64,000 nucleotides of DNA from Schlesneria paludicola DSM 18645 (lineage in GTDB: Bacteria; Planctomycetota; Planctomycetia; Planctomycetales; Planctomycetaceae): NCBI RefSeq assembly GCF_000255655.1, contig NZ_JH636434.1:1627066-1691065 (forward strand), given 5' to 3'. Positions 1-9,455 of this stretch are shown here, one piece after another. Numbering within the stretch: the stretch's first letter is position 1; the number at the start of each line of letters is the position of its first letter. A program made the position numbers and the translations under genes. The notes under the pieces were generated by a model, which saw nothing but the letters and a program-made list of their open reading frames with translations, searched no databases and had not been told where the DNA came from.

Positions 1-434
1 GACGCGACTTCAAAAGGATTCGCCGATTCAGGAGCGCTGATTGGTTCACGATTTCAAACCTTAAATTAACCTGATAGGTCGTCTTCCTGCCGCGACGCCA
101 GCGACAGTTTTCTTTATGACATGTTGCTTGGTGCGAATTGCGACTTGCAGCAAACGATTGACAGTATATGGCCGTCTTGACCTCCGCCATCAACTGATCG
201 TCCAGCCGCATCAATTTTGTGCTCATTGCTGCGATGCAGCATGCTGAAATAACGGATACGGGTTCCGCGGAGTTTCGACGACGCCATGATATCGTGAATG
301 CCAAGCGGCCTGCCCACGCAATTTCAACAGGCGACTTGTCAACCACGACGGATTTTTTGAGTTTCATCTCGATTGGACAACGAACGCATTGAACGAGACT
401 TGTGAGCAACACCCCATTTGACGGGAGATGAGTG
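1..434. other. Leading stretch with no supported gene
   Basis: No convincing coding region is seen before the first gene. Two plus-strand frames are open from base 1 to stops at about 69 and 74. Either could be the tail of a gene starting left of the window, but neither shows recognisable sequence. The short minus-strand frames are low-complexity and lack a ribosome binding site. The final bases carry the GGGAG motif of the next gene. Confidence 0.5.
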
Positions 435-1544
435 ATGCGAGCCCACTTCAAGACACTTCGCTGGGCGTCCCAATCCGCCTGTTTGCTGATGTTGACCGGC
501 CTCGGTTGCCTGCAGTCTCCATCTCACATCCAAGCCGCCGATGATCTCGTTTTCCCTGGCCGCGACTGGGAGCAGAAGTCACCTGTCGACGCAGGACTCG
601 ATGAAAGACTGCTTGATGCCGTCGCGACAGCATTGGGGTCTCGCGGCTGTATCATCAAAAATGGGTATGTCGTTAAAGCATGGGGGACGCAATCCGAAAA
701 AAGCGACTGGGCATCCTCTGCCAAACCCGTGCTTTCAACGTTATTGATGTTTGCCCACAACGAGGGAAGAGTCAAAAGCTTTGACCAGCCGATTGTCGAC
801 TTTGGCTGGAAGTTGTCGGAAAAAGACCGCGGCATTACGTTTCGACACTTGGGCAGCATGACGAGTGGATACGCTCGTCCCGAAGGTCCAGGAGCGGCAT
901 GGGCCTACAATGACTACGCCATTCAACTTTATCAGCAGACGCTGTTCGACAAGGTCTATCAAGACGATCCGGACACGATCTTTCATGCTCCCGAACGTTT
1001 TGGAGTCCTGCAGCTTCAGGATGGATTCAACTTCCGTAAGACCAATCGTCGTATCCGTGCGTCAGTCCGTGATTTCGCCCGCGTCGCCTGGTTCTGGATG
1101 AACCGCGGGAACTGGAACGGCCAACAGATTCTGCCCCGAGATTTTTTTGACCAGAACATGCGCGCTCAAGTTCCTGCGGATCTGCCGCTCAGCATCCAGG
1201 CCGCAACTGACGACTATTTAAAAATTGGCACCTACGGCGGCGATTCGAACCACTATTCCGACTGTGGTCCGGGGATCTACGGCTTTAACTGGTGGTTCAA
1301 TAACCAGGTCGGTACGCGCGTCGGAACGTTGACCTGGCCGGATGCTCCACCAGACACGGTCATGTCGCTGGGTGTCCGAGGAAATTGTACCGCCATGATT
1401 CCGAGCCTGAAGCTGCTGGTAGTTGCCGCAAATGCCGACTGGGGCAAGAACGATGCAGGCGATCCGAACTCGGTCCTGAATCAGCGACTGAAATTGATCG
1501 TGGCCGCAGGAACACCAAGGCCGTCAGCTGTCGAAACCAAATAA
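435..1544 (+). CDS. Secreted beta-lactamase-like serine hydrolase (class C/esterase family)
   Basis: This is a 369-residue secreted protein of the serine beta-lactamase-like family, whose members act as esterases, peptidases or amidases. The N-terminus is a signal peptide with a hydrophobic stretch around residues 13-24 and probable cleavage before Ala-Asp-Asp near residue 35. An SxxK motif (Ser94 to Lys97) fits the nucleophile and general base. A Thr-Ser-Gly loop follows near residues 143-145, and a Tyr-Asn-Asp segment at 158-160 is a plausible second motif. The ATG at 435 is preferred over the GTG at 432 because GGGAG lies about 7 bases upstream. It precedes two pectin-degrading genes on the same strand, which hints at deacylation of plant polysaccharide. 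That role is inferred from context; the substrate is unknown. Confidence 0.8.
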   Translation: MRAHFKTLRWASQSACLLMLTGLGCLQSPSHIQAADDLVFPGRDWEQKSPVDAGLDERLLDAVATALGSRGCIIKNGYVVKAWGTQSEKSDWASSAKPVLSTLLMFAHNEGRVKSFDQPIVDFGWKLSEKDRGITFRHLGSMTSGYARPEGPGAAWAYNDYAIQLYQQTLFDKVYQDDPDTIFHAPERFGVLQLQDGFNFRKTNRRIRASVRDFARVAWFWMNRGNWNGQQILPRDFFDQNMRAQVPADLPLSIQAATDDYLKIGTYGGDSNHYSDCGPGIYGFNWWFNNQVGTRVGTLTWPDAPPDTVMSLGVRGNCTAMIPSLKLLVVAANADWGKNDAGDPNSVLNQRLKLIVAAGTPRPSAVETK

Positions 1545-1673
1545 ACGGCCACTCCATCGCCTTGAGCAAGTTCGTAAGACCGAGCCTTCCCAGATCTTGT
1601 CTCGATGACTTCAATGCACCGCTCCACCACAGGTCGCAGACGTTCCGCGAATTGCACACTTCTCAGGGACACA

Positions 1674-4595
1674 ATGATGCGAAAACTCGTGATCGCCATC
1701 GGACTGCTTGTCACGTTACTCCACTCTCACCCGGCCAAGGTGATTGCGGACACGAAGATGGATGGGACGTCGGCCGTCTGGCATCCGCTGACCTGGACAT
1801 TCGAAGGCCCCGAAGCATCGGCAAGCCAAGATTCTCCCAATCCATTTCTCGACATTCGCCTGCAGGTTCGTTTCAAGGGTCCGAACGAACGAACAATCAT
1901 TGTTCCGGGCTACTTTGATGGGGATGGCCAGGGTGGACAACATGGTCACGCCTGGCGTGCCCACTTCACCCCCGATCAACCTGGAGTATGGAGATACGAG
2001 GCATTCTTCCGAGCCGGCTCCGAAGTCGCCGTGCAGCTCGAGGCCGAAGCGGGGACAGCCCTCGACCTCCCCAATCGAACGGGAACGTTCCAGGTCGCAG
2101 TGCGCAATCCTGATGCCCCAGGGTATTTGAAGTGGGGGCGGTTGAGATATGCCGATAGGCACTATCTCAAATTTGAGGATGGCCCCTACTGGATCCGCGG
2201 TGGAACTGACGAACCCGAAGACTTTCTGGGTTATGTCGGATTCGTCCGTACTCCCGGCAGACATCACTACAAAGATCACTTGGCGGATTGGCATCCTGGC
2301 GATCCTGACTGGGGTGACGGTCAGGGACGGGCGATCATCGGTGCCCTCAACTATCTGGCAGAACAGCATGTCAACAGCATCTACTTCCTGACGATGAATA
2401 TTGGCGGCGATGGCAAGAACGTCTGGCCTTGGCTTGGCCCGATCGACGCCAAGGGGCGTGAGACCAACGATAATCTTCACTTTGACGTTGAAAAGCTGCA
2501 GCAATGGGAAGTCGTGCTGAATCATGCGCAACAGAAGGGTCTGTTTCTGCACATTGTGTTCAACGAAGCCGAAGACGCGAATAAACGTGAATTGGATAAC
2601 GGAGAACTTGGCACTGAGCGCAAGCTGTATTATCGCGAGATGATTGCGAGGTTTTCGCATCATCTCGCTCTGCAATGGAATCTGTGCGAAGAATACAACC
2701 TGAACTTTGATCTCGGTGCAGAACGCGTTCGACAGTTTGCCGATTATGTTCACGCTCTCGATCCGTACGGCCATCCGATCACGGTGCACAGCGCGGGAGA
2801 CCCCGTCGAAAAGTTGCGATTTACCTACGGCGATCCCCGGTTCGGAATGACATCGGTCCAATTGAATCAACGACCGATCCATGAAGTCGCCGAGGCATTG
2901 CGGCGGGAAACCATCAAATCGGGACGTCCACTTCCAATCAGCATGGATGAATTCACGCTCGATCGCGGTCAGCGTGCGTCTCATATCCCTGTCGACGAAG
3001 CCGAAGGCCACCGCCGTGAAAAAATCTGGCCGACATATTTCTCGGGCGGGATGCTGGAATTCATCCTGGGAGATCTGCTCAAAACCGACAGTTTCAAGAC
3101 GCCCGAACGAGAGAAGCTTTGGAAGTCTCTCTGGTATGCCCGCAAGTTCATCGAACAGGAATTGCCGTTCTGGGAAATGGAACCAGCGGACGAACTCGTC
3201 AACGGTGCAGGCACCTATGCCGTCGGCATCGGAAAAGGCAAGACCGTCCCGCTCGGACCACAAGTCTTCGCAAAACGCGGCGAGATTTATGCGGTCTACT
3301 TCCCCACGGCGGCCTCGACTGGCTCGCTCGATCTCTCGGACTTGAAGGGCGATGCCGTTCAGCGGTGGTACAACCCGAGGACCGGCGAATTCGTCGGTCC
3401 TGACTCCAATATCGCGGGTGGAAACCAACACAGTTTCGGTGCGCCGCCCAGTGACCCCGAAATGGACTGGGTCGCACTAATTCGTCGATCCGACCAGAAG
3501 AAAAATGAGGCGATCGACACATCCGGTTTCCGAGATTCCGCTGGCCACTGGCGGCATATCCGGGACACCACCCGCTTCATCCAGGTCGAACCGAACCAAG
3601 CGGCGTACACTTCAAACCAAGTTCCCGAAATTGTGACAAACATTCTCTTGTTCCAGCGGGCGAACGGAGGATGGCCCAAGGACTATGACATGCTCGCCGT
3701 GCTGACCGACGCACAGAAGCAGGCCGTTCTGGCAACTCGCGATCGATCAGACACCTCATTCGACAACCACAACATCCACAGTCAGGTCGACTACCTGGCA
3801 AAGGCGTGCTCTCAGATTGCCACTCCGGAGTGGCAAGACGCGTGTCGACGCGGCTTCGACTTCATGCTTGCCGCTCAGCTTCCCAACGGAGGCTTTACTC
3901 AACGGTTTCCAAATCCCAAAGGCTATGGGGCGCATATCACATTCAATGACGGCGTCATGATCGGAATCATGAACGTCCTGCAAGACGCTGCTGAAGGCCA
4001 CCCCCAATGGAGCTGGTTGGACTCCGATCGTCGCCAGAAGGCAAAGGCAGCCGTGGCGCACGGCATCACCTGTCTCCTGAACTGTCAGATTCGCGTCAAT
4101 GATGTCCGAACCGGGTGGTGCCAGCAGCACGACGCAAAAACCTTCGAGGCCGCTTCCGCTCGAACGTTTGAACTGGCCTCGATTTGTCCGCAGGACACCA
4201 CCGGAATCATCCAATTCCTGATGCGAACCAAGCAGCCATCACCCGAACTGATATCCGCCATGGATGACGCGATCCATTGGTTGGATCGCGTCGCATTGAC
4301 GGGCATTCGCATCGAACGTATTCCCGCACCAAAAGCAGAGTTTCTACGACACGATACCAATTTTGATGTGGTCGTTCAGTCAGATCCGTCCGCAAATCGA
4401 ATCTGGGCACGACACTACGAGATCGGAACCGATCGCCCCATCTTCGCCGGACGCGACGCGGTAAAGCGATACGCACTTAGCGAGATCGAACGGGAACGAC
4501 GGACGGGCACCGCCTGGTATGGGGCATGGCCCGCCCGCTTGCTCAAGGACTATCCAACTTGGCGAGATTCCGTCAAAGGACGCGGAATCGAGTGA
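1674..4595 (+). CDS. Multimodular pectate lyase: DUF5060, TIM-barrel, collagen-binding-like and PL10 modules
   Basis: A 973-residue exported enzyme with four recognisable parts. Residues 1-25 form a signal peptide. Residues about 35-120 match the DUF5060 beta-sandwich found before glycoside hydrolases. Residues about 150-540 look like a TIM barrel, with acidic candidates in Asn-Leu-Cys-Glu-Glu and Met-Asp-Glu-Phe. Residues about 550-610 resemble the putative collagen-binding domain that often follows such barrels. From about 620 to the end lies a family 10 polysaccharide lyase (pectate lyase), with NGGWPK near 663, WCQQHD near 815-820 and RIWARHYEI near 909. Lyases of this family cleave polygalacturonate by beta-elimination. 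The ATG at 1674 follows an AGGGA motif and begins the signal peptide; the longer open frame to 1605 does not. Having barrel and lyase in one chain is unusual. Confidence 0.85.
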   Translation: MMRKLVIAIGLLVTLLHSHPAKVIADTKMDGTSAVWHPLTWTFEGPEASASQDSPNPFLDIRLQVRFKGPNERTIIVPGYFDGDGQGGQHGHAWRAHFTPDQPGVWRYEAFFRAGSEVAVQLEAEAGTALDLPNRTGTFQVAVRNPDAPGYLKWGRLRYADRHYLKFEDGPYWIRGGTDEPEDFLGYVGFVRTPGRHHYKDHLADWHPGDPDWGDGQGRAIIGALNYLAEQHVNSIYFLTMNIGGDGKNVWPWLGPIDAKGRETNDNLHFDVEKLQQWEVVLNHAQQKGLFLHIVFNEAEDANKRELDNGELGTERKLYYREMIARFSHHLALQWNLCEEYNLNFDLGAERVRQFADYVHALDPYGHPITVHSAGDPVEKLRFTYGDPRFGMTSVQLNQRPIHEVAEALRRETIKSGRPLPISMDEFTLDRGQRASHIPVDEAEGHRREKIWPTYFSGGMLEFILGDLLKTDSFKTPEREKLWKSLWYARKFIEQELPFWEMEPADELVNGAGTYAVGIGKGKTVPLGPQVFAKRGEIYAVYFPTAASTGSLDLSDLKGDAVQRWYNPRTGEFVGPDSNIAGGNQHSFGAPPSDPEMDWVALIRRSDQKKNEAIDTSGFRDSAGHWRHIRDTTRFIQVEPNQAAYTSNQVPEIVTNILLFQRANGGWPKDYDMLAVLTDAQKQAVLATRDRSDTSFDNHNIHSQVDYLAKACSQIATPEWQDACRRGFDFMLAAQLPNGGFTQRFPNPKGYGAHITFNDGVMIGIMNVLQDAAEGHPQWSWLDSDRRQKAKAAVAHGITCLLNCQIRVNDVRTGWCQQHDAKTFEAASARTFELASICPQDTTGIIQFLMRTKQPSPELISAMDDAIHWLDRVALTGIRIERIPAPKAEFLRHDTNFDVVVQSDPSANRIWARHYEIGTDRPIFAGRDAVKRYALSEIERERRTGTAWYGAWPARLLKDYPTWRDSVKGRGIE

Positions 4596-4656
4596 CCCCA
4601 GTTGTCCGCCATTCAAACCCGTTCGCACCATATTTCCCATTGATGGACTTCTCAAC

Positions 4657-6018
4657 ATGAAACAGACGATTGGGTCATTTCTCGTCAGCTTGACTGGATC
4701 ACTTCTGCTGGCAACGGCCTCAACTTGCCTCGGCGAGGGTCCACAAATCGCCTTCCCGGGTGCGGAGGGCGCCGGTCGATTCGCGAAGGGAGGACGCGGT
4801 GGCGATGTCTACCACGTGCTGAATCTCGACGATGACGGACCCGGCTCACTGCGCGAAGGAATCCGCTCCGCCAGTGGACCACGTACAATCGTGTTCGATC
4901 TGTCTGGCACGATCGAATTGAAATCTCCACTGATGATCAAGAAATCGTTTCTGACCATCGCCGGTCAATCGGCTCCCGGAGACGGCATTTGCCTGAAAGA
5001 CCAGACGTTCGGCATTCAAGGCGCTTCGCACGTCATCGTACGCTATCTGCGAATTCGCCTGGGCGACCAAAACAAATCGGTCACGTCGGGCGGGATCGAC
5101 GGGATGACGACGAACGATATCGATCATGTCATCTTTGACCACCTGACCGGAACCTGGGGCATTGATGGCAACCATGACCTGCGCCGCGGCGGAAATTTCA
5201 CTCTGCAATGGTCGATTTACGCCGAAGCACTCAACCACAGTCTGCACTCAAAAGGCGGACATGCGATGCTCGCGTCATTCCGCGATCTGACCGACAACAT
5301 CTCCCTTCACCACAATTTGTTCGCCAGCAGTCGCGACCGCCATCCTACCCTGGGTGGCAGCCCGCGCACGCGGCCCGATGCGGTCGCGGACTTTCGCAAC
5401 AACGTCATCTACAACCTGTCCGGCGCGACGAACCTCGGAAACTGCCGGATCAATGCAATCAACAATTTCTACCGGTCGGGGCCCAATACGCCAGTCGGAA
5501 ATCATCCGCTCGCGACCAAGACGGAAAACAAGGATGCGCTCAAGGCCTTTCTGAAAGGAAATGTCTTTGAGAACACTCCCGAGTACACGCGGGACAACTG
5601 GCTCGCGGTTGACGTCGATCGTTGGAAGACCAATAGCTATTTGTCCGTTTCGATCCCACAGATCCGAGTCGACACGGAGTTTGACGTTGGCTCGGCAAGA
5701 CCCGAAACGGATGCGCCCGACGTCGCCTTTGAACGCGTTTTGAAATCCGCAGGTGCATCGCGTCGGCGTGATACAGCCGACCTCAGGATTGTCGAGGGCG
5801 TCGTCCAGCGGACGAATCGGCTGATCGACTCACAGAACGAAGTTGGTGGTTGGCCGGTGTTGAAGAGCGAACCGGCCCCTCAAGACGCCGATCGCGACGG
5901 AATGCCCGACGAATGGGAAACGCAACATGGCCTGAACCCAAATGATGCAGCCGATCGCAACGGTCACAACAGTGACACGGGATACACGAATCTCGAACTG
6001 TATTTGAATAGCCTTTGA
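4657..6018 (+). CDS. Secreted pectate lyase-like beta-helix protein with calcium-binding tail
   Basis: A 453-residue exported protein. A signal peptide ends near residue 26. The motif FPGAEGAGRFAKGGRGG follows, then an LDDDGPGSLREGI segment; together these are characteristic of the parallel beta-helix pectate lyase family (PL1-like). The body carries stacked VIVRYLRIRLGD-type and FDHLTGTWGIDGN-type turns. The C-terminal 45 residues contain DADRDGMPDEWE and a second Asn/Asp-rich loop, a thrombospondin type 3/EF-hand-like calcium-binding segment common on planctomycete pectate lyases. The start at 4657 is taken because it begins the signal peptide; the upstream extension overlaps the preceding gene. 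It lies 61 bases after the PL10 fusion and probably works with it on pectin outside the cytoplasm. Confidence 0.88.
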   Translation: MKQTIGSFLVSLTGSLLLATASTCLGEGPQIAFPGAEGAGRFAKGGRGGDVYHVLNLDDDGPGSLREGIRSASGPRTIVFDLSGTIELKSPLMIKKSFLTIAGQSAPGDGICLKDQTFGIQGASHVIVRYLRIRLGDQNKSVTSGGIDGMTTNDIDHVIFDHLTGTWGIDGNHDLRRGGNFTLQWSIYAEALNHSLHSKGGHAMLASFRDLTDNISLHHNLFASSRDRHPTLGGSPRTRPDAVADFRNNVIYNLSGATNLGNCRINAINNFYRSGPNTPVGNHPLATKTENKDALKAFLKGNVFENTPEYTRDNWLAVDVDRWKTNSYLSVSIPQIRVDTEFDVGSARPETDAPDVAFERVLKSAGASRRRDTADLRIVEGVVQRTNRLIDSQNEVGGWPVLKSEPAPQDADRDGMPDEWETQHGLNPNDAADRNGHNSDTGYTNLELYLNSL

Positions 6019-6153
6019 AACTCGCGCAATGTGATTCACCGAATCTCGGCCGGCAGATCACCCTCTCGAACGTTCGCGTCGTGAACGACACGCCTCGGAT
6101 CTCGAAAGGTTTGCTCACTTACCAAGCGAACACGTTCATCCACCGTTCTCAGG

Positions 6154-7425
6154 TTACGAGTTCTGTGGCAATTGCGAAGGTAAAAGGCTCGGCTTCAAAT
6201 CGTTGATTTCCAGTAGTGACGTGAATCCTTCTGGAAGTTCGCGGCAGGCTTCATGGCGTCGATACCGTTCCAGGCGTAACAATGCGGCCCGTTTCAGAGA
6301 ATCGTCGTCAAACATCTCGATTGCTTGTTCTTCTCGACGAATCGCATTGTCCCAATCTTCGGCTGCGGCATACGCCGCAGCGAGAACGCTCAAACCAAAA
6401 GGCTCTTGCCAACCCGAGTACTCACAAGCGTTCAGCGCGTACTCCGTGGCCGATTGCTCGTAAACGGAATCATCCCCAGGAAGTGTCGCGCGCAGCCACG
6501 CCAATCGACTCCAGAACAGCCAGTTCTTTGGGTCCAGATGCAGTGCTTCGGTATAGTCTCGTATCGCATTGTCAAAATCACCGCGAAGGCACCTGAGGTT
6601 AGCACGGTTGTAGTAGCCGATCGAGAATTGAGGATCGACCCTGACCGCTTCCGAAAGATCAATCTCTGCGGAATCAATTTCCTCCAACGCGGCATACGCG
6701 CAGCCGCGATTGTTGTATCCCACGACCAGTTGCGGGTCCAATCGAATGGCGCGCGAGTAATCACGAATGGCGACTCGAAATTCCCCCACCAACTGGCGTA
6801 CGTTTCCTCGATTGAAATAGGACAGCCAATCATTGGGCTGACGCCTGATCGCTTCCGTATAGTCCGCAAAAGCGGCATCCAGCGCATTCAATTGTCCGTG
6901 TGCGTATCCCCGTCGACTATAGACAGGCGCATGCGTGCGATCGATCCTGACGACGGAATCAAAATCGGCGATCGCATCGCTCATTTCATTTTGCTCTAAC
7001 CGGATGACACCACGACTGTAGTAGGCTTCGAGATTCTTCGGATCGTATCTTAACGTCGAGGTATAGTCGGCCACCGCCAGATTGAACTGCAACTTGTCGA
7101 ACCACGCATTCGCACGTCCAACATACGCTTGAGCGTACTCAGGATCGATTCGAATGGCTTCCGTGTAGTCGTCGATGGCGAGATCTTCATCGCCTTTGTA
7201 ATGCCAGGCGATCCCTCGAACACAATACGCTTGTGCATTTTGGGGTTCACTGCGAATGGCTTGGGTAAATTCTGCAATCGCGGCTTCGTAGTCGCCTCGC
7301 TCGTGCTGTGCCGTGCCACGTTTGTAGTGCGATTCAGCAGTGTGATATTGCGAATACCCGATCAACACGGCGAGCGCCGGCACCATTAACCAAAGATAGT
7401 TGCGTCCAGCGAGGATGAACTTCAT
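6154..7425 (-). CDS. Membrane-anchored TPR-repeat protein
   Basis: A 423-residue protein with one N-terminal membrane anchor (about residues 6-22) followed by about nine tetratricopeptide repeats in tandem (AIADYTEAIRxDP-like units) and an alpha-helical tail. TPR arrays are protein-protein scaffolds; here the array would lie outside the cytoplasmic membrane. No enzymatic motif is visible. The start at 7425 is chosen over 7455 because a perfect GGAGGA lies 8 bases upstream of it. It converges with the pectate lyase gene upstream and lies downstream of recQ on the same strand with a 153-base gap, so an operon with recQ is not obvious. The partner is unknown. Confidence 0.85.
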   Translation of the reverse strand: MKFILAGRNYLWLMVPALAVLIGYSQYHTAESHYKRGTAQHERGDYEAAIAEFTQAIRSEPQNAQAYCVRGIAWHYKGDEDLAIDDYTEAIRIDPEYAQAYVGRANAWFDKLQFNLAVADYTSTLRYDPKNLEAYYSRGVIRLEQNEMSDAIADFDSVVRIDRTHAPVYSRRGYAHGQLNALDAAFADYTEAIRRQPNDWLSYFNRGNVRQLVGEFRVAIRDYSRAIRLDPQLVVGYNNRGCAYAALEEIDSAEIDLSEAVRVDPQFSIGYYNRANLRCLRGDFDNAIRDYTEALHLDPKNWLFWSRLAWLRATLPGDDSVYEQSATEYALNACEYSGWQEPFGLSVLAAAYAAAEDWDNAIRREEQAIEMFDDDSLKRAALLRLERYRRHEACRELPEGFTSLLEINDLKPSLLPSQLPQNS

Positions 7426-7433
7426 CTTGATGT

Positions 7434-7439
7434 TCCTCC
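7434..7439 (-). promoter_or_regulatory. Ribosome binding site fixing the TPR gene start
   Basis: GGAGGA read on the minus strand, 8 bases before the ATG at 7425. It lies inside the longer open frame that starts at 7455, so it argues that translation begins at 7425. Confidence 0.75.
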
Positions 7440-7578
7440 AATCCATGATTCGCAATGGTAGTGCTCACGATGAAATCTGGCTTCGGTGTGAGAGAGCCCT
7501 GCTCGGTCGCCAGTATGATTCTGCCGCACGACGAACGCAATTCGAGACGACGACACACATTTCCCCAACTCGACGGAT

Positions 7579-9033
7579 TTATTGGGACGAGCGTGGCTTC
7601 ACAATACCAAAATAGTCATGGATGTACGCCATCTTGTCTCCTTCGTGGCGAATAAACGTCACCAGCGCAAGCAGCTTTTGCTGATCACGACGCAACTTTT
7701 CGGCCAGTCGATCTTGATCGAGCATTTCGGGAACCAGATCGCCAACAACCGTCAGGTTCATTGGCTCCCAGCTCCCTTCGATGACTCCGTGCCGTTCGAG
7801 CATTCCCAGCACTGTCTCCAGCCGGAAGTCGTGTCTTTGCCGGGCGTGCAGCTTCTCGCGCATCCATTCCAAGCCGAACGCCTCGACTCGCTCTCGGTGA
7901 TGGACGAGCAAATCAAAGACACGCTGATAGAACTCAGAATCGGGATTGCTCCAGCGCAGGAACTCCATCTGAGTCAACAAATCGGATTCGTCATAAAGCA
8001 ACACGCAGTCCGAAGGCAATCCGTCGCGGCCCGCTCGACCAATTTCCTGATACCAGGCCTCCATCGACCCCGGAATCTCTCCGTGAATCACGTATCGAAT
8101 ATCGTCTTTGTCGATTCCCATACCAAAAGCGGGTGTTGCCAACACGAGAGGACAATCCCCTCGCATGAACTGGTTCTGTATACGCCGACGCAGGGTCCGA
8201 TCGAGATCCCCGTGGTAGCACAGATGCGGGATCTTCAAGCTCTGCAAACGTTCGCTAAACCGCTCCAGCGTCCGGATCAGCGTAAAGTAGACGATGCCGC
8301 TTCCTTTGTGATCGGCAAAGTTCTGCTGGATCGCGGAAATCCGCTCGATCTTTTCATCGTCGCCCCAGACTTCTTCGACCGACAACCGCAGGTTCGGCCG
8401 GTCGATCCCCTCATGAAACACATGAACATCGTCGGGGCTTAGCCCCAGTTGGCGAATGATGTCGGACTGCACCTCGGGAGTTGCCGTGGCCGTGAGCGCG
8501 ATCGTCGCCGGATTGCCGATTTGCTCGCGAAGCTCGCGAAGACGTGTGTAGTCCGGACGAAAATCGTGTCCCCACTCGCTGATGCAATGGGCCTCGTCAA
8601 CGGCCAGTAAACGCACGTGCCGATTCGAGAGAGCGTCAGTAAACTCCGCCTTGCGGAATCGCTCGGGCGTGACATACAGCAAGCAATATTTCCCGGCCCC
8701 GACGCCCGCGTATCGGCGTTCTCGATCTTCGCGGGATAGTGACGAATTGATGAATGTCGCATCAATGCCGCGCCCGCGCAAGGCATCAACCTGGTCTTTC
8801 ATCAGGGCAATCAGCGGAGACAGTACCAGGGTCAATGGGACTTTGGGCCCCGTAGACGCGTCGCCGTCGCCCATCATCAATGCGGGAATCTGATAGCACA
8901 AGGATTTTCCCCCGCCAGTGGGCATGATCACCAGCGAGTGTTCGCCCCGCATGGCGCGACAAATGATCTGCTCTTGAGGCGGTCGGAACGATTCGTGTCC
9001 GAAACGAGTTCGCAAAATATCCAGAGGTTTCAT
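7579..9033 (-). CDS. recQ: Short RecQ-family ATP-dependent DNA helicase
   Basis: A 484-residue superfamily 2 helicase. The N-terminal RecA-like domain has the RecQ motif 0 (FGHESFRPPQEQ), Walker A MPTGGGKS near 38-45, DEAH in AVDEAHCISEWGHDFRPDY, and TATAT. The second domain has the CYHGDL, ATPAFGMGIDKDDIRYV and QEIGRAGRDG motifs. RecQ helicases unwind 3'-tailed DNA in recombination and fork repair. The protein ends just after a YFG that in longer RecQs lies in the zinc-binding helix, and the usual four cysteines, RQC winged helix and HRDC domain are absent. The ATG at 9033 begins the conserved helicase; 12 extra residues are possible from 9069. The gene could be a natural short RecQ/RecS-like form rather than a broken one. 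Confidence 0.88.
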   Translation of the reverse strand: MKPLDILRTRFGHESFRPPQEQIICRAMRGEHSLVIMPTGGGKSLCYQIPALMMGDGDASTGPKVPLTLVLSPLIALMKDQVDALRGRGIDATFINSSLSREDRERRYAGVGAGKYCLLYVTPERFRKAEFTDALSNRHVRLLAVDEAHCISEWGHDFRPDYTRLRELREQIGNPATIALTATATPEVQSDIIRQLGLSPDDVHVFHEGIDRPNLRLSVEEVWGDDEKIERISAIQQNFADHKGSGIVYFTLIRTLERFSERLQSLKIPHLCYHGDLDRTLRRRIQNQFMRGDCPLVLATPAFGMGIDKDDIRYVIHGEIPGSMEAWYQEIGRAGRDGLPSDCVLLYDESDLLTQMEFLRWSNPDSEFYQRVFDLLVHHRERVEAFGLEWMREKLHARQRHDFRLETVLGMLERHGVIEGSWEPMNLTVVGDLVPEMLDQDRLAEKLRRDQQKLLALVTFIRHEGDKMAYIHDYFGIVKPRSSQ

Positions 9034-9455
9034 GTGACGAGATGTGACAGATGAATCAAGGATTTTCAACTGTCATCGTCGTGTCCATGACGCACCGGAC
9101 ACGAAAAGCCCGGCGACAATTCTGATCGAGCCCAGATGCAATGCCTCATTTGCGCTTCCCGTGCCCGGATGAGGTTCGGCATCCTGACTGTATCCGGACT
9201 GTGGCGTTTGTGCATTTTTCCGGGTAAACCAGAGGCTCATGGACGAAGCCGCGTACAATGGGGTGGAATTTCAATTCAAATTTGACACTTTGAGGAACTT
9301 GCCGCGAGCACCCGATGAGTCCGCGAACAATGCTCGCAAACCTGACTGGCCAGAGTGACTGCGCCACATGTGGTACAACACGAATGAAACTCAATCCGGA
9401 TCGAACCGGTTAACGAAAATACGCGTAGCCATCGCGTTCGCCTGAGGGATGCTTT
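9034..9455. other. Divergent intergenic region between recQ and the 9456 gene
   Basis: About 420 bases with no supported gene. Both flanking genes start at its edges, so it should hold two divergent promoters. A TTGACA occurs at 9282-9287 on the plus strand but no good -10 box is at the right distance, so I assign no promoter. Small open frames here lack ribosome binding sites. Confidence 0.5.

Noticed and set aside
1716-3431. A 571-codon minus-strand frame inside the pectate lyase fusion
   Set aside because: It is a shadow of the plus-strand enzyme, whose motifs are intact over the same span.
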